In this document: positions 58,418 through 64,000 of the stretch, one piece after another
Position numbering within the stretch: position 1 is the first letter of the stretch
How the letters are laid out: each line of letters opens with the position of its first letter
NCBI GenBank assembly: GCA_019117495.1
Contig: DWZP01000028.1
Span: 8,834 to 72,833 of the forward strand
Direction: 5' to 3'
From: Fusicatenibacter_A intestinipullorum
GTDB taxonomy: Bacteria > Bacillota > Negativicutes > Acidaminococcales > Acidaminococcaceae
Length of the DNA stretch: 64,000 nt
Translations under genes and position numbers: made by a program
The notes under the pieces: model-generated
Told to the model about the DNA's origin: nothing
Database searches by the model: none
What the model saw: the letters and a program-made list of their open reading frames with translations, nothing else

Positions 58418-59062
58418 TTATTTAAGGCTATTTTTGTAATCCTCAAGGAACTGGGCAAGGCCTTTATCGGTAAGCGGATGCAGAAACATCTCTTTTAAAA
58501 CCTTGGTAGGAATGGTTGCAATATCCGCACCGGCGAGCATAACTTTTTCAACATGCTCCATATTGCGGATGCTGGCAGCAATAATCTGCGTATCGAGATT
58601 GTACTGACGGAAAACCTTAACCATGTTTTCTACCAGTGCCACGCCGTTTTCGCCAATGTCATCCAAACGGCCGATAAACGGGCTTACATAGGTTGCACCG
58701 GCACGCGCTGCCATAAGTGCCTGCGGCAGGCTAAACACCAGAGTTACATTGGTTTTAATGCCTTCTTTAGCAAGAATTTTAACGGCTTTTAAGCCTTCGG
58801 CAATGCACGGAATTTTTACAACAACCTTGTCGGAAATTTTCATCAGCTTGCGCGCTTCGGCAACCATGCCTTCGCAGTCAGTGCTGATAACTTCAGCGCT
58901 TACAGGCCCGTCAACAAGCTGGCAAATTTCGGGAATAACTTCGGCCTGAGTTCTGCCGCTTTTGGCAATTAAGCTGGGGTTAGTGGTAACGCCGTATACA
59001 ACGCCCAGCGCTGCCATTTCTGCAATTTCCGCAACATTGGCGGTATCCATAAAAATCTTCAC
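58418..59062 (-). CDS. fsa: transaldolase-like fructose-6-phosphate aldolase
   Basis: 214 residues, short TalC/FSA class of transaldolases: MDTANVAEI, VVYGVTTNPSLIAKSG, the Schiff-base lysine in KVVVKIPC, and ATYVSPFIGRLDDIGENG. Annotation as transaldolase or as F6P aldolase cannot be settled from sequence. The start is GTG 59062 with AGAGG upstream. Single-gene unit. Confidence 0.92.
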   Translation of the reverse strand: MKIFMDTANVAEIAEMAALGVVYGVTTNPSLIAKSGRTQAEVIPEICQLVDGPVSAEVISTDCEGMVAEARKLMKISDKVVVKIPCIAEGLKAVKILAKEGIKTNVTLVFSLPQALMAARAGATYVSPFIGRLDDIGENGVALVENMVKVFRQYNLDTQIIAASIRNMEHVEKVMLAGADIATIPTKVLKEMFLHPLTDKGLAQFLEDYKNSLK

Positions 59063-59133
59063 AATTCATACCTCTTTCATATTGTAATTTTTGTTAATAA
59101 ATTTATTAATATGAATCGCCTGTTTAAACGCCA

Positions 59134-59236
59134 ATTAAGGAACGTAGATTTTGCTCATTATTCAATCGCAAAATCTGCGCAGCTTAGCTGGCACATTTTT
59201 TGGCTTTGCTTTCGGCATGTCACTAAATGGCGACTC
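59134..59236 (-). repeat. dispersed structured repeat, copy 3
   Basis: Read on the minus strand it aligns without gaps to copy 2 (22808-22905) over about 100 positions: GAGTCGCCATTTAG, ATGTGCCAG, stem AGATTTTGC/GCAAAATCT (59176-59168 with 59154-59146) and a 13-nt loop. The A-to-G change in one arm is matched by T-to-C in the other. Confidence 0.75.
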
Positions 59237-59238
59237 AC

Positions 59239-59436
59239 TTAAAACAGTACCGTCTGATCACTTCCGGGAGGTAAAAAAACATCATGCCCCCTGCCCTTGC
59301 GGTTTTTATTATTTACCCATGTACCGCATTTCGGGCACTGCATTTCTGCCGCAGGCAAAGCCCATGCAAGCTGCCTGCCGCATTTGGGGCAAATAAAAAG
59401 CACCTGCATATTTGCTCCGGGCTGATATTTTTTCAT
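59239..59436 (-). CDS. small zinc-ribbon protein
   Basis: 65 residues with two CPKCG knuckles (FICPKCGRQLAWALPAAEMQ then CPKCGTW) and a basic tail. AAAGGAG and GGAG precede the ATG. No family beyond zinc ribbon recognised; function unknown. Confidence 0.65.
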   Translation of the reverse strand: MKKYQPGANMQVLFICPKCGRQLAWALPAAEMQCPKCGTWVNNKNRKGRGHDVFLPPGSDQTVLF

Positions 59437-59578
59437 ACTCCGTCAACTCCTTTGCGGCCTTACCTGTCTATTATACACTATCGCAGAATTTTTTGCAGAT
59501 TTTGTTGCAAGTTTTATGGACAAACAACGTAAAATTTTATATGCTATTATTAAATAAAGTTTAAAAGGTGGTTACACT

Positions 59579-59878
59579 ATGTCACTGCAAAAAGAATTTG
59601 AAGCGCTTGGCTGTTGGAGCGCACCTACCGAAGAAGAACACATCAGCGTTTACGGGCTTGATTTTGATAACTGCTATATTATTTTTACCGACCTTGACGG
59701 CAAAACACCGGTAGATGCCAAAGCGCCCGTTGTTGCCGCCTGCTACGATGACCGCGATGCTTTTATGTGGGGCAAGGAGCTGAAAGATTTTGCTGCATTA
59801 AAAGCGCTGCGCGCCGCCCACGCGGATGATGAAGCTTTTATTGCTGCCGTTGAAAATTATACGCTGCCGAAGGAATGA
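59579..59878 (+). CDS. hypothetical small acidic protein
   Basis: 99 residues (MSLQKEFEALGCWSAPTEEE...), soluble, acidic, no membrane segment and no recognised family. AAAGGTGG lies 8 nt before the ATG, and codon use matches the neighbouring genes, so it is probably real. It is alone on the plus strand, with a strong hairpin 190 bp downstream at 60065-60114. Confidence 0.7.
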   Translation: MSLQKEFEALGCWSAPTEEEHISVYGLDFDNCYIIFTDLDGKTPVDAKAPVVAACYDDRDAFMWGKELKDFAALKALRAAHADDEAFIAAVENYTLPKE

Positions 59879-60240
59879 AAATTTAGAATTACACGGTATA
59901 ATATAAGTAAAACATCAAATTAATAATCAAACTGACAATCAAAATATTTAGTTATCAGACAGCACATTATATCTGCCATCCGGTTATTTTTAATTTATCA
60001 ATACAAATAAAAAGAGCCGCCTAACTGCCAACTCAAAAATTTTCCGCAATAATTTTAGTATCATAACAGTTCAAAGCACTTATTCACTGCGTTCAAAAAG
60101 TGTTTTGAACTGTTATTTTTTATTAAATATTGCAATTTTTGAATGTTGACTGCCATGCAGCTCTTTATTATATTTACGCTTCAGTTAAAATTACGGTTCA
60201 ATAAGTTTTTGGTACCGCAATGCTAATTTTTAAAATAAAA
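59879..60240. other. intergenic region with one strong fold-back
   Basis: AT-rich, no gene seen. AACAGTTCAAAGCACTT (60065-60081) and AAGTGTTTTGAACTGTT (60098-60114) form a 17-bp stem with one G-T pair. On the plus strand it is followed by ATTTTTTATT, so it can terminate transcription from 59579-59878. Confidence 0.6.
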
Positions 60241-61473
60241 TCATAACACCCACCCGGGAATGTAATATAAATTATCAGATGCCGGTAAGAGGTCATCAAT
60301 TAAGCACACTATACCGCCTGCGCCAATGTTTATTTTAGCGTCGCTGCTCACAGGCTCCAGTATCGCAAAGGTTTTAATGGCTTTATTGGGGTAGGCACTC
60401 TTTTTGATTGCCACCGGGTATGCAGTGCCGTTCTGCCAGATAATGAGTTCTATCTCTTTGCCGTTAAAATTGCGCAGGTAGTACAGCGGCGGCACTATGC
60501 CTTTATTGGCATAGCTTTTGTAGATTTCCGTTACAACCCACGTTTCAAAAAATTCACTGCTTGCCGCCCCTGCTTCCAAAGCATCGGCATTAAGCCAGCG
60601 CGTTAAGTATGCCGCAAGACCGGTATCAAAAAAGTACAGCTTCGGCGCTTTTACTATGTATTTTGCTCCCGGTGGCATAAAGGGCTGAAGTAAATATATA
60701 ATGCCTGCCGCTTCTAATGTCTTTATCCATTGCTTTGCTGTTGGTGCAGATATTTCCGCCGCTTTGGCAAGTTCTGCGTAGTTTATCATTTTGCCTGTCT
60801 GCCCCGCAGCGGCACATAAAAAACGGAAGAATATCATTTCATCATTTATCTGCAGCAATTTCATTACATCGCGCTGTAAAAAGGTTTGTACGTAGCTGGC
60901 GTAATAGCTTTGCCAGTCCTGCTCACCGCCATTATACATGGCTGGCATACTACCCTGCCAGATAAGTTTGTAAATTTCTTTCAAGCTCTGCTTTTGGGCA
61001 TAGTTCATGCGGTTAAAAAGTAGCTCTACTTCCGGCAAGAAAGGATCAGTGTTATCCGTACCGTTAATTTCATTAGCGCTTAACCCCTGCAAGTCAATAA
61101 TGCCTACTCTGCCAGCCAGGCTTTCCGTAACGCCCTGCATTAAAGGCAAACGCTGCGAGCCGGTCAGCCATATGTCGCCGTTATGTGCTCCGTTATCGGC
61201 ATACATTTTAATGTAGCTTAACAGCTGCGGCGCGTACTGAATTTCGTCAATTAATATCGGCGGCGTATAACGCTGCAAAAACAGCGCCGGGTCACTAAGC
61301 GCCAAACTGCGTACAGCTAAGTCATCCAGCGTAACGTAAGTACGGTTACTGTTTTGTGCTAAATGCTTTAACAACGTCGTTTTACCAACCTGCCGCGCAC
61401 CTGTTAAAAGCAGCACTTTAAACTGCTTCGATATTCTGTTGATTGTTTGTTCAATGTTGCGTGTGATGTACAT
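60241..61473 (-). CDS. AAA ATPase with DUF4143 domain
   Basis: 410 residues: Walker A LLTGARQVGKTTLLKHLAQ at about 20-38, Walker B PILIDEIQYAPQLLSYIKMY, sensor IWLTGSQRLPLM, a helix-turn-helix-like middle part (NYAELAKAAEISAPTAKQWI) and the C-terminal DUF4143 region (YFFDTGLAAYLTRWLN; GKEIELIIWQNGTAYPVAIK). The family is common, often in accessory DNA, with no settled role. Alone, with GAGG before the ATG. Confidence 0.88.
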   Translation of the reverse strand: MYITRNIEQTINRISKQFKVLLLTGARQVGKTTLLKHLAQNSNRTYVTLDDLAVRSLALSDPALFLQRYTPPILIDEIQYAPQLLSYIKMYADNGAHNGDIWLTGSQRLPLMQGVTESLAGRVGIIDLQGLSANEINGTDNTDPFLPEVELLFNRMNYAQKQSLKEIYKLIWQGSMPAMYNGGEQDWQSYYASYVQTFLQRDVMKLLQINDEMIFFRFLCAAAGQTGKMINYAELAKAAEISAPTAKQWIKTLEAAGIIYLLQPFMPPGAKYIVKAPKLYFFDTGLAAYLTRWLNADALEAGAASSEFFETWVVTEIYKSYANKGIVPPLYYLRNFNGKEIELIIWQNGTAYPVAIKKSAYPNKAIKTFAILEPVSSDAKINIGAGGIVCLIDDLLPASDNLYYIPGWVL

Positions 61474-61615
61474 AAGAACCTCAAAAAGTAGTAATTTGCT
61501 TCGCCAGCAAACAAATTAGCTCTAACAGATTTGTTAAAAAGCCTAAAAAATGTTGAGCGGTATTGTAAAAGCAATTTAACTATACCAATATTTTAATTAT
61601 AAAGATTGGCATTTT

Positions 61616-63127
61616 TCATTTTACAAACTTGTTTTTCACTAAATTCACTAAATATTGCATTTCTTCCCTACTTTTAAATATTGCATACCACAAAATAAGC
61701 GTAACGCTTACACAGATTAAAACGCCTACCATAAAATTAACCAAAGTAACTTTAACAAACAAACTGCTGTAAACAAATTTACTTGCCAATGCAGATAACA
61801 ACGCCACAACAGTAAACTTTAAATAATCTGCAAAATAATCTTTTAACTTAATATCTATGCCATTGTTAAAAAGCACATAAGGCTCTACCCAAAAACAAGT
61901 TAAAAGCGTGCTGATAATGCCGCCAAGCACTACGCCGATAACGCCGTAATTAATTGTTAAGTAAATTGAAGCCGTTAAATTAATTACAGATTCCGCCAAC
62001 GGCTTATAGCGGTCATTCCAGTATAAACCACTGGCATCACGAAACATCAGCACAGCCTTGCGCATATACGTTAAATAAAATGAAAACGCCATTGCAGCTA
62101 CAACTACTTCACTAAATAAATAAGCCTTACCAACCCACAGCTCCACAAATGGATTAAACAAAACAAAAAGCCCGCAAAAACAAATTGAAGCCTGCAAAGC
62201 TGTAATAAATTCCGTAATTTTAAAGGCTTTTATTTTTTTGCTGCTTTCTTCCAGCACCATTAAATTGCCAATGCTGGCAGTAATGCTTTCAAAAAATTTT
62301 ACAGCAAAAGTATTAAGTGCGGCTATTACCATATAATAGTTGCTGTATAACCCTACCGCCGCAAGCCCAGCAAATTTACTTAACACTAAGTTGCTGCTGC
62401 TAAAAACTACCATGCCGCCAATTTTATGGCATATCATTGCTTTTGTGTTTTTTACTATCTGTTGTTTTATATCCAAATCTAAAACTTCTGCTGCTTCGTT
62501 CAAATACGGATATTCCTTATCCGCCTTACGTGCGATGCTGAAGTTTTCCAGCACAGTCCCAAGCAGCATTAGAATAATAAAACACCAGTAATCTGCAAAA
62601 ATTAGCAGAAAGATTATTTGCAGCACAGCAACTAAACCCTGTACCGCTGTCTGGTAGATATTAACTACATACTGTTTTTGGTCAGCAATTAAAAGGCTGC
62701 GTTTGTACGTCCATAAATAACTGACTACCGTATTAAGCAAAAACAGTAAATAAAAGTAATGCACCTGCGGCACACATTGCCCATCTTTAATAAAAATATC
62801 TAAAAACGGAAACAGCATTAAACCTAAAAATAAAATAATACCGCCAACAGCAACATATACTTTTTTAAATAAACGCATTATGCTTTTAACAGTTTCTTTG
62901 TCGCCATAGGCAAGCGGCTTATACAGGCTGTACACAATGGCAGGGCCAATGCCAAGTTCAGCCAGTGAAAGCATTGCCAAAACATTGGTAAACAAACCAT
63001 TAACGCCCAAATATTCTATAGGCAGTATTTTAACAAACACCATGCGTACAATAAATTTAAGCAAATTAACGGCTATGTAATTTACTGCGGAATATTTAAT
63101 GTTCCTGCCTATTGCCTGTATCGCCAT
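61616..63127 (-). CDS. polysaccharide flippase-like membrane protein (MOP superfamily, Wzx type)
   Basis: 503 residues with about 12-14 membrane segments. N-terminal block VNYIAVNLLKFIVRMVFVKI followed by LPIEYLGVNGLFTNVLAMLS is typical of oligosaccharide flippases. It would move lipid-linked repeat units across the inner membrane. Overlaps the end of the O-antigen polymerase gene by 32 bp, so the two are coupled in one surface-polysaccharide cluster that continues outside the window. No clear ribosome site before 63127; a slightly later start is possible. More AT-rich than the core genes. Confidence 0.88.
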   Translation of the reverse strand: MAIQAIGRNIKYSAVNYIAVNLLKFIVRMVFVKILPIEYLGVNGLFTNVLAMLSLAELGIGPAIVYSLYKPLAYGDKETVKSIMRLFKKVYVAVGGIILFLGLMLFPFLDIFIKDGQCVPQVHYFYLLFLLNTVVSYLWTYKRSLLIADQKQYVVNIYQTAVQGLVAVLQIIFLLIFADYWCFIILMLLGTVLENFSIARKADKEYPYLNEAAEVLDLDIKQQIVKNTKAMICHKIGGMVVFSSSNLVLSKFAGLAAVGLYSNYYMVIAALNTFAVKFFESITASIGNLMVLEESSKKIKAFKITEFITALQASICFCGLFVLFNPFVELWVGKAYLFSEVVVAAMAFSFYLTYMRKAVLMFRDASGLYWNDRYKPLAESVINLTASIYLTINYGVIGVVLGGIISTLLTCFWVEPYVLFNNGIDIKLKDYFADYLKFTVVALLSALASKFVYSSLFVKVTLVNFMVGVLICVSVTLILWYAIFKSREEMQYLVNLVKNKFVK

Positions 63128-64000
63128 TATCTTTTACATCATATTCCTTTCCAAAACACATTGCGTAGCCTAATCCAAGAAGTATCCAGTAACAGTAGGT
63201 AATGTTTAATATGTTACTAAAGCCAGTAATCAACATACCTAAAAAAGAAATAAGAAACATAATATATGGTAACTTTTGTTCATTATTATGTAAAATTCTC
63301 TTTCCAAGTTTATTCAATAAAATCATTATCGGTAATAAATAAATAAATAAATAAATTGATTATCCCCGTTTCTGAAAATCTGCTCGTCCATTCCCCTAAT
63401 TTTGGAAAGCCTGATTTTAAAAGACCTTTCTCATCTTGAAGCTTTAACCACATTTTTACTTCTCCACTATTTTCAGCCATTTCTGGAAGATAATCTTTAA
63501 TATAACTATTACTTAAATTATAGCCTACACCAAACAATGGATAAGCCATACCAATTTTTAAATGCGCTAATGCAACTGAATATCTTGCAGTATTACTACG
63601 TGAATCAGAAGATACTATAGAAGTAACATTAGTTTTTAAATATTCTTCTACTGACGATATTTTATATGTGTTATAGTACAATAAATTTTGCTGAAAATAA
63701 TTTGAAGCAGAAAATGCAATAGCTGTTACTAATATAACTAACACTACTTTTTTGATAAATACCTTTCGGTACAAATATAACATTAAAAAACTAATCAAAA
63801 ATAATTCAAACAAAAATATTGCTAAAACAGTTCTTGCATTAGACAAAAATAAGCAAAATGATAAGAAAAACCACACGAAATATGTAGCTGCTAATCCACC
63901 AATCTTTTTTACTTTAAAAATTACATACCATACAAACGGTATTGCAAACGAAGCCCAAATACCAAAATGTGATGGCTCTTCAAAAACTGACCTTAACTGC
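63096..64000 (-). pseudogene. O-antigen polymerase/ligase (Wzy-like), frameshifted at a tetranucleotide repeat, 5' end outside window
   Basis: Multi-span membrane protein reading from the window edge as QLRSVFEEPSHFGIWASFAI... The FEEPSHF and FGVGYNLSNSYIKDYLP segments are typical of Wzy/WaaL-type proteins. The frame breaks in (ATTT)5 at 63356-63337 and stops at TAA 63310 (...LFITDNDFIE). In the next frame the protein resumes as LLPIMILLNKLGKRILHNNE and continues with two membrane spans to 63096. Loss of one ATTT unit would restore a single frame, so this is better seen as a phase-OFF allele than as a decayed gene. Confidence 0.75.
63334..63356 (-). repeat. tetranucleotide repeat (ATTT)5 in coding sequence
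   Basis: On the plus strand AAT then five AAAT units. It lies exactly at the junction between the two frames of the polymerase gene. Confidence 0.9.

Noticed and set aside
63096..63326. separate 76-residue gene
   Set aside because: It is the out-of-frame C-terminal part of the O-antigen polymerase; the start codon lies just after the ATTT repeat and has no ribosome site of its own.
1..64000. insertion sequence or prophage genes
   Set aside because: No transposase, integrase or phage structural gene was recognised in any frame; signs of transfer are limited to single genes.

Overview
The window looks like chromosome from a diderm Firmicute of the class Negativicutes, probably Phascolarctobacterium or a close Acidaminococcaceae relative (inference). 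The housekeeping genes are of Firmicutes type (cdaA-ybbR, ireB, DUF1292, hrcA-grpE-dnaK-dnaJ with a CIRCE operator, plsY, PheB-type ACT protein), yet there is a true autotransporter ending in Phe and an AsmA/TamB-like protein, both of which need an outer membrane. Nearly all genes lie on the minus strand; uracil permease, the autotransporter, one 29-codon peptide and one small protein are on plus.

Layout: 1-1.5 kb c-di-AMP cyclase and its YbbR partner; 1.7-2.9 kb uracil permease; 2.95-3.34 kb toxin/antisense module 1; 3.5-9.2 kb a family 2 glycosyltransferase, phosphatidylethanolamine synthesis (psd-pssA), a WecG/TagA glycosyltransferase, release factor 3 and a small metal-ribbon protein; 9.3-12.1 kb a single-chain MmeI-like restriction-modification enzyme directly downstream of tRNA-Pro(GGG); 12.3-15 kb threonine genes (ACT protein, hom, thrB); 15.1-18.9 kb plsY, der, cobO and a DUF512 radical-SAM-like protein; 18.9-20.1 kb a repeat-rich gap; 20.1-22.8 kb an autotransporter flanked by direct copies of a structured repeat; 23.0-23.2 kb a different small hydrophobic-peptide gene with toxin-like mRNA architecture; 23.3-31.3 kb efp, pepP, a U32 protein, mltG, DUF1292, an AT-rich DUF2971 gene, an AsmA-like gene, ruvX and ireB; 31.4-40.6 kb alaS, rarA, tcdA, 6S RNA, yqeY, rpsU, HIT, mtaB, rsmE and prmA; 40.8-41.2 kb toxin/antisense module 2; 41.2-47.2 kb the dnaK heat-shock operon and hemW; 47.2-53.5 kb two fold-back elements, purL, a GNAT protein and a DUF2156 gene that appears to start at AUU; 54.2-58.3 kb a cobamide lower-ligand operon under a cobalamin riboswitch; 58.4-61.5 kb aldolase, small proteins and a DUF4143 ATPase; 61.6-64 kb a polysaccharide flippase and an O-antigen polymerase broken at a tetranucleotide repeat.

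The most interesting material is small or non-coding. Two paralogous type I toxin-like modules sit 38 kb apart; their leaders keep a Shine-Dalgarno-sequestering pairing through compensatory changes, and each has a convergent antisense RNA. A third, unrelated 29-codon peptide has the same logic plus perfect pairing of the predicted RNA 5' end with a site just after the stop codon. A roughly 100-bp dispersed repeat is present three times with covarying stem pairs. The O-antigen polymerase is OFF at (ATTT)5 and would be ON at (ATTT)4, a contingency locus. The cobamide operon carries two CobT-family proteins whose conserved motifs complement each other, which suggests an ArsAB-like heterodimer for phenolic lower ligands.

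All calls rest on reading the sequence and on family knowledge; no database search was run.
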